38,295 bases of DNA from contig NZ_LZSE01000134.1 in the NCBI RefSeq assembly GCF_001665295.1, positions 1-38,295 on the forward strand, read 5' to 3'. The notes beneath the pieces are model-generated. The model saw only the letters and a list, made by a program, of their open reading frames with translations, made no database searches and was not told the origin of the DNA. The translations under genes and the position numbers were made by a program. Source of the DNA: Mycobacterium sp. 1554424.7 (lineage in GTDB: Bacteria > Actinomycetota > Actinomycetes > Mycobacteriales > Mycobacteriaceae). Shown piece after piece: positions 23,383-32,275 of the stretch (the stretch's first letter is position 1; every line of letters starts with the position of its first letter).

Positions 23383-24443
23383 CCGCCTCGTCCAGCCTGA
23401 CCATCGGGACGGCCGTCGACTGGCGGTTCGCGGCTACCGTCGGCCAACGCCTGGCCCGGCCCGGCCCTGCGGCCAGCGACTACACCCGCCGGCAGGCGAT
23501 CGAGGAGCTGACGAGCGCGGCGGCGAAAGCCGAACCTCCGGTGCGCGACGTCACGGGCCTCATCACCGACGAGGCGGTGCCGGCCGCCCGCATCGTCGAC
23601 CGCTTGCAGTGGATCGGCGCGGCGGCCGAGTCGATGCGGGTGATGACCAACGGAAGCGAAAAGCCGCGCGGGTTCGTCACCGGCCGCATCACCGGCGCGC
23701 AGACCGGCGCCGTGCTGGCGTTCGTGTCGTCGGGGATCCTCGGCCAGTACGACCCGTTCGCCAGCGGCCAACAGGCCGCAAAAGGGGGAAGCCTGCTGCT
23801 GGTGTATCCGAACGTCATTGCCGTCGAGCGCCAGCTTCGCGTCGACCCCTCCGACTTCCGGCTCTGGGTGTGCCTCCACGAGGTGACGCACCGGGTCCAG
23901 TTCACCGCCAACCCGTGGCTGGCGGACTACATGTCGCAGGCGCTGGCGCTGCTGACCCAGGACGCCGGCGAGGACATCCGCGAGGTGGCGACCCGGCTCA
24001 CCGAGTTCGTCCGCAGTCGCGGCAACGGGGAGGCGGCGTCGGACGGCACCTCCTCGGGCATCCTCGGCCTGGTGCGTGCCGTGCAGTCCGAGCCGCAGCG
24101 CGAGGCCCTGGACCAGCTGCTGGTGCTCGGGACGCTGCTGGAGGGCCACGCCGATCACGTGATGGACGCCGTCGGGCCGGTCGTGGTGCCGTCGGTGGCC
24201 ACCATCCGCCGCCGATTCGACGAGCGCCGCCACCGCAAGCAGCCGCCGCTGCAGCGCCTGCTGCGCGCGCTGCTGGGGCTCGACGCCAAGCTCAGCCAAT
24301 ACACGCGCGGCAAGGCGTTCGTCGACCACGTGGTGGGCAAGGTCGGAATGCAGCGGTTCAACACCGTCTGGTCGGGCCCCGAGACGCTGCCGCTGCCCGC
24401 CGAAATCGAAGACCCCCAGCGATGGATCGACAGGGTGCTGTAG
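23379..24443 (+). CDS. zincin-like metalloprotease, DUF2342 family (Rv3626c-like)
   Basis: A predicted zinc-dependent hydrolase found across actinobacteria; its substrate is unknown. The 354 residues carry the HExxH motif H167-EVT-H171 in CLHEVTHRVQF. The motif E255-G-H257 (LLEGHADHVMD) probably supplies the third ligand. No signal peptide is seen, so it is probably cytoplasmic. The ATG at 23379 overlaps the carboxypeptidase stop by four bases; a GTG two codons earlier is the alternative. It ends 22 bases inside tilS, so it is coupled to genes on both sides. The family is sometimes labelled as F420-biosynthesis-associated because of co-occurrence, but nothing here supports that role. Confidence 0.88.
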   Translation: MTASSSLTIGTAVDWRFAATVGQRLARPGPAASDYTRRQAIEELTSAAAKAEPPVRDVTGLITDEAVPAARIVDRLQWIGAAAESMRVMTNGSEKPRGFVTGRITGAQTGAVLAFVSSGILGQYDPFASGQQAAKGGSLLLVYPNVIAVERQLRVDPSDFRLWVCLHEVTHRVQFTANPWLADYMSQALALLTQDAGEDIREVATRLTEFVRSRGNGEAASDGTSSGILGLVRAVQSEPQREALDQLLVLGTLLEGHADHVMDAVGPVVVPSVATIRRRFDERRHRKQPPLQRLLRALLGLDAKLSQYTRGKAFVDHVVGKVGMQRFNTVWSGPETLPLPAEIEDPQRWIDRVL

Positions 24444-25381
24444 GGCAGCTGCGCACGGCTGTCGAGGCTTTCGCCAACACCTATCTCCCCACTGGAAAGC
24501 GGTGGCGCGTGGCGCTGTCCGGCGGCCCCGACTCCCTGGCGCTCACCGCGGTCGCCGCTGCGCTGCGACCCACCACCGCCGTGATCGTCGACCACGGCCT
24601 GCAGCCCGGCTCGGCCGCCGTCGCCAAAACCGCACGCGCGCAGGCACTCGCGCTGGGATGTGTTGAGGCGCAAGTGCTTTGCGTGGAGGTGGGCAAGGAC
24701 GGCGGCCCGGAGGCGGCGGCCCGCGCGGCCCGCTACGCGGCGCTGCGCGCCCACGGTGACGACCCGGTGCTGTTGGCGCACACGCTCGACGATCAGGCGG
24801 AGACGGTGCTGCTCGGGCTGGGGCGCGGCTCCGGTGGGCGCTCGATCGCCGGCATGCGCCCGCACGACCCCCCGTGGTGTCGGCCGCTATTGGGGGTGCG
24901 CCGTTCCGCGACGCACGCCGCGTGCGCCGAACTGGGGCTGGCCGCCTGGCAGGATCCGCACAACACGGACCGGCGCTTCACACGGACCCGGCTGCGCCTC
25001 GAGGTGCTGCCCCTGCTGGAGGACGTCCTGGGCGGCGGCGTGGCCGAGGCGTTGGCGCGCACCGCGACCGCGCTGCGCGAGGACACCGAGATGATCGATG
25101 CGCTCGCCGCGCAGGCGCTGCCCGGGGTGCGCGCCGGGTCGGGATTGCAGGCCCGGGCGCTGGCCGCGCTGCCCGACCCGGTTCGACGACGGGTGATCCG
25201 CGGCTGGCTGCTGGCCGGGGGCGCGACCGGGTTGACCGACAAGCAGATTCGCGGCGTGGACACCCTCATCACGGCGTGGCGCGGGCAGGGCGGGGTGGCG
25301 GTGGGCTCCGCGTTGCGCGGCGAGCGATTGATCGCCGGGCGGCGCGACGGCGTGCTCAGCATGTGGCGCGAACCTGTGTAA
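24422..25381 (+). CDS. tilS: tRNA(Ile)-lysidine synthase
   Basis: Joins lysine to C34 of the CAU-anticodon tRNA-Ile using ATP, so that it reads AUA and is charged with isoleucine; an essential cytoplasmic enzyme. The 319 residues show the PP-loop SGGPDS (33-38), [10 protein letters not shown] and the TilS signature [26 protein letters not shown] and [13 protein letters not shown] complete the catalytic domain. The short C-terminal region is the reduced form seen in actinobacteria. The ATG at 24422 (MDRQGAV) overlaps the preceding gene by 22 bases and matches the remembered M. tuberculosis start. hpt follows after 49 bases, the usual tilS-hpt pairing. Confidence 0.96.
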   Translation: MDRQGAVGQLRTAVEAFANTYLPTGKRWRVALSGGPDSLALTAVAAALRPTTAVIVDHGLQPGSAAVAKTARAQALALGCVEAQVLCVEVGKDGGPEAAARAARYAALRAHGDDPVLLAHTLDDQAETVLLGLGRGSGGRSIAGMRPHDPPWCRPLLGVRRSATHAACAELGLAAWQDPHNTDRRFTRTRLRLEVLPLLEDVLGGGVAEALARTATALREDTEMIDALAAQALPGVRAGSGLQARALAALPDPVRRRVIRGWLLAGGATGLTDKQIRGVDTLITAWRGQGGVAVGSALRGERLIAGRRDGVLSMWREPV

Positions 25382-25430
25382 ACGGGGACAGTCATTGGTT
25401 ATTCGTCCGCTGGCGTGGCACTCTGTGGGC

Positions 25431-26036
25431 GTGGCCCAGATCTCCCCGGCTGTCACCCCCGCGCAGCCCGTGGAGCTGTACCCGGGGGATATCAAGTCGG
25501 TGCTGCTCACCGCGGAGCAGATTCAGGCCCGCATCGCCGAACTCGGCGAGGAAATCGGTAACCACTACCGGGGCCTTGCCGCCGAGACCGGCGAGGACTT
25601 GCTGCTGATCACCGTGCTCAAGGGCGCGGTGATTTTCGTCACCGACCTGGCCCGCGCGATCCCGGTGCCCACCCAGTTCGAATTCATGGCCGTGAGCTCC
25701 TACGGCTCGTCGACGTCCTCGTCGGGCGTGGTGCGGATCATGAAGGACCTCGACCGCGACATCAACGACCGCGACGTGCTGATCGTCGAGGACGTCGTCG
25801 ACTCCGGGCTGACCCTGTCGTGGTTGCTACGCAACCTCAAGAGCCGGCACCCGCGTTCGTTGCAGGTCTGCACGCTGCTTCGCAAGCCCGATGCGATGCG
25901 CGCGAAAGTCGAGATCGCCTACGTGGGCTTCGACATTCCGAACGACTTCGTGGTGGGCTACGGCCTGGACTACGACGAGCGCTACCGCGACCTGTCCTAC
26001 ATCGGCACCCTGGATCCCAGGGTCTACGAGCAGTAG
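25431..26036 (+). CDS. hpt: hypoxanthine-guanine phosphoribosyltransferase
   Basis: Salvages hypoxanthine and guanine to IMP and GMP using PRPP; cytoplasmic. The 201-residue type I phosphoribosyltransferase has [10 protein letters not shown] (about 60-69) and the flexible-loop segment [11 protein letters not shown]. The PRPP motif [15 protein letters not shown] contains E120, D121 and the catalytic-base region near D124. The C-terminal [14 protein letters not shown] is diagnostic. I take the GTG at 25431 (MAQISPAV); GTG at 25425 or TTG at 25395 are in frame but lack support. In many bacteria ftsH follows hpt directly; here lpqG and an accessory block come first. Confidence 0.95.
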   Translation: MAQISPAVTPAQPVELYPGDIKSVLLTAEQIQARIAELGEEIGNHYRGLAAETGEDLLLITVLKGAVIFVTDLARAIPVPTQFEFMAVSSYGSSTSSSGVVRIMKDLDRDINDRDVLIVEDVVDSGLTLSWLLRNLKSRHPRSLQVCTLLRKPDAMRAKVEIAYVGFDIPNDFVVGYGLDYDERYRDLSYIGTLDPRVYEQ

Positions 26037-26062
26037 CTCGCGGGTCGCCGCCGTCAGCCGGG

Positions 26063-26773
26063 CTACTCGAGCTCCCACACGGCGGTCACGGAGAAACTCA
26101 CGGTCTGCTGGCCGGGTTCCAGCGGGACCGCGGCCGTGCTGCGCGGCGGCGCCGGCGGCCCACCGGGCATGGGTGCGGCGCCGGACACCTCCGAGATGGA
26201 AAGCACCCGGCCCAACCGCAGGCCGGACAACTGGGCGTACTGGTCGGCGCGGGCCTTGGCGTCGTTGAAGGCCCGCGCGCGGGCGTCCTTGACCAACTGC
26301 GAGTCGTCGGCGATGGAGTAGCTGACCGAGTTGATCCGGGTGGCGTCGCCGCCGGTGGTGACGATGAGGGCCAGCATCCGTGACGCGGCGTCGGTCGGGT
26401 GGATCTTGACCCGGATCGCGTTGGTCGCGCGGTAGCCGGTGATCGTCGCGGTGCTGCTGCCGTACTGGGGCTCCAGGGTGACCGTGGTGGTGCTGATGTC
26501 CTTGCGGTCCAGGCCCGCGCCGACGAGCGCGTTGATCACCGCCTGCTGGCGATCGTTGGTCTGGTTCATGGCGGCGGTGACGTCGGGCGCGGTGAATTCG
26601 ATGCCGGCGTCGGCGGTCAGGGTGTCCGGGACGCCCTGGACCTGCCCGGAGCCGACCACGGTCACCTGACGCGGATTCGCCGCCGGGGCCGGCGCGGCGG
26701 TGTGCTTGTCGCACGCCGACAGCGCGACGACGGTCAATCCGGCGGCGGCCAATGCGATCGATTTGCGGACCAT
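26063..26773 (-). CDS. lpqG: lipoprotein LpqG, SIMPL (DUF541) domain
   Basis: A 236-residue predicted lipoprotein. A basic N-terminus and hydrophobic stretch end in the lipobox LSAC, with the lipidated cysteine at C21. The rest is a SIMPL domain (VTVVGSGQVQGVPDTLTAD, LDRKDISTTTVTLEPQY, VSYSIADD), a fold found in periplasmic and outer-membrane proteins of unclear role. It would sit on the outer face of the cytoplasmic membrane. It is the equivalent of M. tuberculosis LpqG (Rv3623). The mRNA is probably leaderless because TATGGT precedes the ATG by six bases. It converges on hpt and diverges from the PE gene. Confidence 0.92.
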   Translation of the reverse strand: MVRKSIALAAAGLTVVALSACDKHTAAPAPAANPRQVTVVGSGQVQGVPDTLTADAGIEFTAPDVTAAMNQTNDRQQAVINALVGAGLDRKDISTTTVTLEPQYGSSTATITGYRATNAIRVKIHPTDAASRMLALIVTTGGDATRINSVSYSIADDSQLVKDARARAFNDAKARADQYAQLSGLRLGRVLSISEVSGAAPMPGGPPAPPRSTAAVPLEPGQQTVSFSVTAVWELE

Positions 26774-26785
26774 GTGTGGACCATA
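26773..26785 (-). promoter_or_regulatory. -10 box and leaderless start of lpqG
   Basis: On the minus strand TATGGT (26780-26785) is followed after six bases by the ATG at 26773; no ribosome-binding site lies between. Confidence 0.65.
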
Positions 26786-26850
26786 GCCCGCCCGGGCGTG
26801 CTTTTACCGTCGGCAAAGCCTAGTGCGTGTCGCGGCAACGGGCCCGAAAC

Positions 26851-26940
26851 TCATGTCGAACTCTAATCATATTGGTTTGCAACATCTTTCATGCGATACG
26901 CAAAAGGTCCAGCACATTGGTGCAGCTACATGAACAGTTT
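26851..26940. promoter_or_regulatory. AT-rich region upstream of the PE/PPE pair
   Basis: By direct count 37 of these 90 bases are G or C (41%), against well over 60% around it. It lies in the 295-base divergent gap between lpqG and the PE gene. Such islands are typical binding places of Lsr2 or EspR at ESX-related loci. No specific operator can be read. Confidence 0.4.
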
Positions 26941-27068
26941 TCGGCCCGCCAATGAACACGGCCGGTGGAGGGTTGCGATGCCCGGCGGGGGCAGGCCTAA
27001 CCTCTGAGCTGCTTCGGTGACATCGTCGCGCCGAAATCCGTTGATCGCACATATTTTTGGGAGGACAC

Positions 27069-27368
27069 ATGTCGATCGTGATCGCACAACCCGAGATCCT
27101 TGCCGGGGCCGCCGCGGAAATGCAGGCCCTGAATGCGTTGGTGGCGGCGGGAAATGCCGCCGCAGCCGCCCCGACGACAGGGGTCGTACCCGCCGCCGCG
27201 GATCTGGTCTCGATGCTGACCGCTGCGCACTTCGCCTCGCACGCAAGGCTTTACCAGGAGGTCAGCGCCCAGGCCGCGGCTCTGCGCGATCTGCTGGCGA
27301 CGACGCTCGGCGTCAGCGCCGGCTCGTATGAGGCCACCGAAGCCGCCAACACCAACGCGGTCGGCTAG
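27069..27368 (+). CDS. PE32: PE family protein, PE32-like
   Basis: A short PE protein of 99 residues, the standard size of a stand-alone PE domain, exported by a type VII system as a helical dimer with its PPE partner. It starts [10 protein letters not shown]; the export motif is YEATE at Y87-E91. The ATG follows GGGAGG in the GGGAGGACAC leader. The PPE gene begins 13 bases after its stop, the normal PE-PPE operon. By place and order this corresponds to PE32 (Rv3622c), although single PE domains are too alike for a sequence-only name. Confidence 0.9.
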   Translation: MSIVIAQPEILAGAAAEMQALNALVAAGNAAAAAPTTGVVPAAADLVSMLTAAHFASHARLYQEVSAQAAALRDLLATTLGVSAGSYEATEAANTNAVG

Positions 27369-27381
27369 GCGAGAGGCAGCC

Positions 27382-28605
27382 ATGCTGGATTTCGCCCAAT
27401 TACCGCCGGAGATCAATTCCGCGCTGATGTATTCGGGTCCCGGGTCGGCGCCCATGCTGAATGCCGCGGCCGCCTGGGACGCGCTGGCCACCGAGCTGCA
27501 GGACACGGCGTCGTCCTACCGGTCGCTGATCACGGCCCTGACCGACGGGCCATGGCAGGGTCCGGCCGCGACGGCCATGGCGGCCGCGGCCGGATCCCAG
27601 GTCGGGTGGCTCAGCGGCACCGCCGGGCAAGCCGCAGAGGCCGCGACCCAGGCTGTGGCCGCGGCGAGCGCCTATGAGGCGGCCTTCGCCGCGACCGTGC
27701 CACCGCCGGAGATCGCGGCCAACCGGGCGCTGTTGATGGCCCTGCTGGCGACGAATTTCCTGGGCCAGAACACCGCGGCGATCGCGTCCACCGAGGCGCA
27801 ATACGCCGAAATGTGGGCGCAGGACGCGGCCGCGATGTACGGCTATGCGGGTTCCTCGGCGGCGGCCTCGACATTGACGCCGTTCGGCCCGGCGGCGTCG
27901 ACGACCGATCCGGCCGGCCTGGGCGCGCAGGCCGCCGCGGTCGCCCAGGCGGTCGCGACGGCCGCCAACGCTCAGGGCCTCTACGAGATTCCCAAGGTGC
28001 TGTTCGGCCTTGCGGGGCTGACGAATTCGCCGCCCTGGCTCGCGAACCCCGCGGCCGCGCTCGGCCTGACCGGACACGCCTGGAACGCCAACGGCGACGG
28101 TATCGTCGTTGCCGGAGCGTTGGGCGACCTGGTGGAGGGCTTGACCGGTTCGGCGACCGTCGATGCCAGCTCGGGTTTCGACGCCTTCATCCGATTGATC
28201 TCTCCCACACGGCTTTTCACTACCGCGTTCAAGGACATCCAGGGCCTGGCTCAGGCGGCGATGCCGCAGGCGGCCAAGGCCGCCGAGGGCGCCGCCAAGG
28301 CCGTCGAGACCGTGCCGCATGCCATTTCGGGTGCGGCGAGCGGTGCCGCCGGAACCATCGGCAGGGCGTCGTCGGTCGGGGGACTGTCGGTCCCAGCGTC
28401 CTGGACGGGTGTGGCACCGCCGGCCAGCCCCGCGGTCGTGACGCTCAACGGCCTCGCGGCCGGCGCGGCCGTCGAACCCGCCACCAATGCCGTTGGTGGC
28501 GTGCCGCTGATGGGTGGTGGGGGCGGGCGCGGCGTCGCCCACTTCGCCGCTCCCCGATACGGATTCAAGCCCACGGTGGTGCCGCAGCCGTCGGTCGGGG
28601 GATGA
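27382..28605 (+). CDS. PPE65: PPE family protein, SVP subgroup, PPE65-like
   Basis: A 407-residue PPE protein. The first 180 residues ([21 protein letters not shown]) are the PPE domain that pairs with the PE protein, with the WxG-type motif GPWQG near residue 56. The C-terminal part holds the SVP signature GLSVPASW at about 334-341 and ends in [11 protein letters not shown], both as I remember for PPE65 (Rv3621c). GAGAGG (27371-27376) precedes the ATG. An in-frame TTG/ATG region upstream lies inside the PE gene and is rejected. In M. tuberculosis two esx genes (esxW, esxV) follow; here a repressor-like gene on the other strand follows after 27 bases instead. Confidence 0.94.
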   Translation: MLDFAQLPPEINSALMYSGPGSAPMLNAAAAWDALATELQDTASSYRSLITALTDGPWQGPAATAMAAAAGSQVGWLSGTAGQAAEAATQAVAAASAYEAAFAATVPPPEIAANRALLMALLATNFLGQNTAAIASTEAQYAEMWAQDAAAMYGYAGSSAAASTLTPFGPAASTTDPAGLGAQAAAVAQAVATAANAQGLYEIPKVLFGLAGLTNSPPWLANPAAALGLTGHAWNANGDGIVVAGALGDLVEGLTGSATVDASSGFDAFIRLISPTRLFTTAFKDIQGLAQAAMPQAAKAAEGAAKAVETVPHAISGAASGAAGTIGRASSVGGLSVPASWTGVAPPASPAVVTLNGLAAGAAVEPATNAVGGVPLMGGGGGRGVAHFAAPRYGFKPTVVPQPSVGG

Positions 28606-28632
28606 CGCCTGGCGGGCCACGCCAAGCGCGAC

Positions 28633-28989
28633 CTACACGTCGCGCGGCTGGCCCGTCGGCGGATTCGGGATCTGCGGCGCCCGCCGGTGGGTGGTGACCT
28701 TGAACGGGTCTAGGGGCTTCGACTCGTCTAGGGCGTCGCGCACGTCATCAAACGTGATGAGGCCGAGTTCGAGCTGCAGCCACGTGGCGCTGAGCCCGAA
28801 GGCGTGAGCCGCGCGCCGGGCTTCCTCGGCGTCCGGAAAGTCGTCGGCGTTTGCGCGCCCGACGCCGCCGTACCACCGGCCCTTGGTGATGCCGCAGGCG
28901 TCACGCAGCTGCTCGATGGTGATATCGCGGTTGAGCGTCGCCTCGAGCAGGCGCTTCAGTCCCCAGCCAGCGGCATTGGCCCGCGGCAT
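28633..28989 (-). CDS. small HTH protein resembling mycobacteriophage immunity repressors
   Basis: A 118-residue basic protein (MPRANAAGWG). Residues about 20-45, ITIEQLRDACGITKGRWYG, read as a helix-turn-helix. The following blocks, GRANADDFPDAEEARRAAHAFGL and WLQLELGLI, resemble the short immunity-repressor-like proteins of mycobacteriophages and their chromosomal relatives; this is memory-based likeness, not a search. It probably binds DNA; target unknown. The ATG at 28989 is favoured because TACCCT lies seven bases upstream, giving a leaderless mRNA. The much longer open frame reaching to 30087 is antisense shadow of the dehydrogenase. It sits between PPE65 and the oxidoreductase operon, where esx genes might be expected. 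Confidence 0.72.
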   Translation of the reverse strand: MPRANAAGWGLKRLLEATLNRDITIEQLRDACGITKGRWYGGVGRANADDFPDAEEARRAAHAFGLSATWLQLELGLITFDDVRDALDESKPLDPFKVTTHRRAPQIPNPPTGQPRDV

Positions 28990-29002
28990 GGATCCCAGGG
29001 TA
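28989..29002 (-). promoter_or_regulatory. -10 box and leaderless start of the HTH gene
   Basis: On the minus strand TACCCT (28997-29002) is followed after seven bases by the ATG at 28989. The box lies in the short gap just past the stop of the dehydrogenase gene, so the HTH gene can be expressed on its own. Confidence 0.55.
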
Positions 29003-29012
29003 ACGAGTCGGC

Positions 29013-30026
29013 CTAAGGCGTCACCAGAATCTTGCAGTGCCGCTCGGGGTCGGCCAGGTCGTCGAAGGCCTGGCCGACGCCGTCCAGCCCGACCTCCCCG
29101 GTGATCACCGGGGTGACGTCGATCTCGCCCTCGGCCAGCGCGCGCAGCGACTCGCCGAACTCCTCCGGGTTGTAGGCGAGGACGAACTGCACGTTGATCT
29201 CCTTGGCAATCGCGAAGAAGGGATGCACGGTGTCGGGCTGCATGCACACGCCGGCGACCACCAGGCGCGTGCCGGGTCGCGCCCGGCGCAGCACGTCGTC
29301 GATGATTCCGGGGACCCCGACGGCCTCGAACACGACCGCGGGCTTGACGGAATCGAAGGGCGATCCCTGGGCGGCGTCGAGCGTCCGGTGGGCGCCCATC
29401 GCGGTCGCCAGTTCCCGACGCTTCGGCGAAAAGTCCGACGCCACAATGGTTTCGACGCCTCGCGCCTTGAGGGACGCGATGATGGCGATGCCGATCGGAC
29501 CGCAACCGAGCACCAGGGCGGTCTCGCCCGGCGCGATGTTGGATTTGTTGACCGCGTGCAACCCCACCGCCATGGGCTCCGTCAACGCGGCATGCTTGAA
29601 ATCGAGGCCGTTGGGGATGGGCAGCAGCAGCGGCGCCGATAGCAACATTCTTTCGGCGTAGCCGCCGATGGTGCTGTTGCTGTAGACGATCGGCTCGACA
29701 CCCTTCGCGGACAGCAGCACCGGAAGCGAGGTGACCAGCGTCCCGGGCGGATGGGTTTCGGTGTCGGGCCCGGCTTCGAGCACCTCGGCGCTGAACTCGT
29801 GGCCCATGTAGACGTCGCTGTTCAGATCGACGCCCATGCCGCCGGCCTGGGCGGCGACCTGGGCCGTCATCTCCACCACCTCGTTGCCGTGCGCGGCGAA
29901 ATGCAAGTCGGAGCCGCAGATCCCGCACGCCCGCACGCCGACCAGCACCTGCCCCGGCCCGGGCACCGGTTCGGGCACGTCGTCGCGGTAGACCATCCGT
30001 CCGTCTCGTAACACCGCAGCGCGCAT
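29013..30026 (-). CDS. zinc-type alcohol dehydrogenase (MDR superfamily)
   Basis: A predicted NAD(P)-dependent, zinc-containing dehydrogenase of 337 residues that oxidises an alcohol or diol or runs the reverse reaction; substrate unknown. The catalytic-zinc elements are CGICGSDLH (C34/C37) and GHE at 75-77. The nucleotide-binding fold shows LGCGPIG at 173-179. The structural-zinc lobe with four cysteines is missing. The ATG at 30026 overlaps the stop of the monooxygenase gene by one base (TGATG), so it is the third coupled gene of the ephA operon. I do not recall a dehydrogenase here in M. tuberculosis. Confidence 0.88.
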   Translation of the reverse strand: MRAAVLRDGRMVYRDDVPEPVPGPGQVLVGVRACGICGSDLHFAAHGNEVVEMTAQVAAQAGGMGVDLNSDVYMGHEFSAEVLEAGPDTETHPPGTLVTSLPVLLSAKGVEPIVYSNSTIGGYAERMLLSAPLLLPIPNGLDFKHAALTEPMAVGLHAVNKSNIAPGETALVLGCGPIGIAIIASLKARGVETIVASDFSPKRRELATAMGAHRTLDAAQGSPFDSVKPAVVFEAVGVPGIIDDVLRRARPGTRLVVAGVCMQPDTVHPFFAIAKEINVQFVLAYNPEEFGESLRALAEGEIDVTPVITGEVGLDGVGQAFDDLADPERHCKILVTP

Positions 30027-31216
30027 CAGGTTTCCACGCCTTTCTGCTCGTCGACATGTTCGGTGATGGCCTTGACGATGGCATCACCGGCGCGCCCGAT
30101 CAATTGGTCGCGCATGCCCCCGGCCCACTCGTGGGACGACCGCGATGCTTCAAGCTGTCCCTTGAAATGGGGAATCACCTTGCGGGCCATCAGGTCATAG
30201 CAGTGGTAAGTCGCTTGCGGCGAGGCCCAATCGTGGCCGAGCATCAGCAGCGTTCCGAAGCCGCCCGACCGTTCGAGCAGGTCTTCGATGTGCGCGATCG
30301 CGTCGTCCGGCGTGCCGATGCAGCAATTGCCCTTGGCCGCGTAGTCCGCGACGAACTCGTGCGGCGTCTGCGCCTCGCCGTCGACCGCGTTGGACAGCGG
30401 CACGAAGCCCGCCGCGCCGAAGTAGTTGGCGAAATCCTGTAGCCCGTAGGTGCAGTCGTCGATGGCCTGCTCGCGGCTGTCGGCGATGTGCATGATGCTC
30501 AAGACGCGCCAGGAGCCCCGGTCCGGCTCGTCGCGGCCGACCTTGGCGGCCTGCTCGCGCACCACCTCCCAGGTGTTCTCCAGCGCGGCGTAGCCGCCGG
30601 GCACCGACATCGACAGCGACAGCAGCGACGTGCCCAGCGCCCCGGCCAGCCGCGGCCCGGACGGCGAAATCATTGCCGCCGTGGAGATTTCCGGGTAGGG
30701 CCACGTGTAGGGGCGGATGTGCAACTGCGCGTCGCGCAGCGTGAACCAGTCGGTGTGGCGGTCGACCCGTTCGGAGGGGTCCGCGCGGAACAGCGCCAGG
30801 ATCGCCTCGAGGGATTCCTGCATCATGTGCCGCTGATCGACCGGGTCGATGCCCATCATGTACGCGTCCGACGGCAGCGCGCCGGGACCCGTGCCGAACA
30901 TCACCCGGCCGCGGGTCAGGTGGTCCAGCAGCACCCAGCGGTCGGCCACCATCAGCGGATGGTGGTAGGGCAGCGACACCACCCCGGTGCCCAGCCGGAT
31001 GTGCTTCGTCCGCTCCGCCGCGGCCGCGATGAACACCTCCGGGCAGGCGATCAGCTCATAGCCACCCGAGTGGTGCTCGCCGAACCAGGCTTCGTCGAAC
31101 CCGAGGCGGTCCAGCGCGACGACGCGCTCCATGTCGTATTCCAAAGCGACGGTGGGGGATTGGCCGACGGGATGAAATGGTGTGATGAAGACGCCGAAGC
31201 GCAGCGGGACACCCAT
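30026..31216 (-). CDS. luciferase-like flavin-dependent monooxygenase (Rv3618-like)
   Basis: A 396-residue TIM-barrel oxidoreductase of the LLM class, which uses reduced FMN or F420; the substrate is unknown. Typical features are the start LRFGVFITPFHP, EAWFGEHHSGGYE near residues 43-55, IRLGTGVVSLPYHHPLMVADR and GRVMFGTGPG. The ATG at 31216 shares its first base with the ephA stop (TAATG); an ATG two codons earlier is also possible. The frame is open far upstream, but that is antisense or out-of-frame to ephA. It is the second gene of the coupled ephA-LLM-dehydrogenase operon, which suggests oxidation of the diol or epoxide handled by its neighbours. Confidence 0.92.
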   Translation of the reverse strand: MGVPLRFGVFITPFHPVGQSPTVALEYDMERVVALDRLGFDEAWFGEHHSGGYELIACPEVFIAAAAERTKHIRLGTGVVSLPYHHPLMVADRWVLLDHLTRGRVMFGTGPGALPSDAYMMGIDPVDQRHMMQESLEAILALFRADPSERVDRHTDWFTLRDAQLHIRPYTWPYPEISTAAMISPSGPRLAGALGTSLLSLSMSVPGGYAALENTWEVVREQAAKVGRDEPDRGSWRVLSIMHIADSREQAIDDCTYGLQDFANYFGAAGFVPLSNAVDGEAQTPHEFVADYAAKGNCCIGTPDDAIAHIEDLLERSGGFGTLLMLGHDWASPQATYHCYDLMARKVIPHFKGQLEASRSSHEWAGGMRDQLIGRAGDAIVKAITEHVDEQKGVET

Positions 31217-32181
31217 TACCATTCCACTCCTTTGAGGAACTCCAGCAGCGCCGCGTTCACCTCGTCGGGCCGTTCTTGCTGCAGCCAATGTCCGGCCCCG
31301 TCGATCATCACCTCGCGGTAGGGGCCGGAGATCACCTCCGAAACGCGGTCGCGGCTGGTGAAGGACAGCACCGGATCGCCGGTTCCGGCGATAAAGATGC
31401 ACGGCACGCCGATCTTCGCGCCGTCGAGATCGGCGGTGGTCTCCCAGTTGCGGTCGAAATTGCGGTACCAGTTCAGGCCGCCGGTGAATCCGGTGCGGGA
31501 GAACTCGGCGATGTAGTGGTCGAGCTCGTCCTGGCTGATCCAGTCCGGCAGCGCGTCCGGCTCGGGTAGCCGATCGATGAAGCCCGCGGGCCCGGGGGCG
31601 GCCATCCGCAGCATCGCGTCGGCGCCGCCGGAGCCGGTAAGGCCGCCCATCATCCGTCGCAGGGTTCGGGCGGGGTCGCCGCCGAGTTCGGCGTCGGCGA
31701 CGCCGGGCTGCTGGAAATACAGGATGTAGAAGAAGTTCTCGCCGAACAGCTTGCGCCACGCCTCCGTCGGCGCCACCTGGGAGCGGGGCAGCGCCGGCAC
31801 GCTGAGCGCGGCGACCGCCGCGACCCGGTCGGGGTGCAACAGCGGCGCATGCCACGCGACGGGCGCACCCCAGTCGTGCCCGATCCACACGGCGCGCTCG
31901 GCGCCGACGTCGTCGAGCAACCCGACCAGGTCGGCGGTCAACTCGTGAATGTTGTACGCCTCGATCGCATCCGGGCGGGAGGATCCGCCGTAGCCGCGCT
32001 GGTCGGGCGCGAGCACGTGATAGCCGGCCTCGGCCAGGACCGGTATCTGGTGTCGCCACGAGTAGGCCAGTTCGGGAAAGCCGTGGGCCAGGATCACCAC
32101 GGGCGCGCCGCGATCTCCCGCCTCGGTCACCCGCAATTGCACGCCGTTTGTGTCTACTAACCGCTGGGTTGACGAAAGCAC
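31216..32181 (-). CDS. ephA: epoxide hydrolase EphA
   Basis: An alpha/beta-hydrolase of 321 residues that opens epoxides to diols through an ester intermediate; cytoplasmic, proposed to detoxify or to act on lipid epoxides. It shows the oxyanion motif HGFP (33-36), nucleophile D103 in GHDWGAP and H298 in GAGHWLQQERP. The cap region FTGGLNWYRNFDRNW supplies tyrosines that hold the epoxide. The sequence closely follows remembered M. tuberculosis EphA (Rv3617). The start is GTG at 32181, with a weak GGTGAG in front. It heads the three-gene minus-strand operon and is divergent from the VOC gene across 93 bases. Confidence 0.94.
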   Translation of the reverse strand: MLSSTQRLVDTNGVQLRVTEAGDRGAPVVILAHGFPELAYSWRHQIPVLAEAGYHVLAPDQRGYGGSSRPDAIEAYNIHELTADLVGLLDDVGAERAVWIGHDWGAPVAWHAPLLHPDRVAAVAALSVPALPRSQVAPTEAWRKLFGENFFYILYFQQPGVADAELGGDPARTLRRMMGGLTGSGGADAMLRMAAPGPAGFIDRLPEPDALPDWISQDELDHYIAEFSRTGFTGGLNWYRNFDRNWETTADLDGAKIGVPCIFIAGTGDPVLSFTSRDRVSEVISGPYREVMIDGAGHWLQQERPDEVNAALLEFLKGVEW

Positions 32182-32261
32182 CGTCTCACCAAATCACAAG
32201 GACCCCGGGCTGAGAAGGGCTTCTTTGTTGCCCGCGTCGCCTTTATCGCCCGCGCCGCCCC

Positions 32262-32275
32262 CATAATTTTGGGCA
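32262..32275 (+). promoter_or_regulatory. -10 box and leaderless start of the VOC gene
   Basis: CATAAT (32262-32267), a good SigA -10 match, lies seven bases before the ATG at 32275; no ribosome site is present. Confidence 0.6.

Noticed and set aside
28990-30087. Upstream extension of the HTH protein frame to 484 residues
   Set aside because: It overlaps the dehydrogenase gene on the same strand in another frame; the short form has a leaderless promoter and a protein-like sequence.
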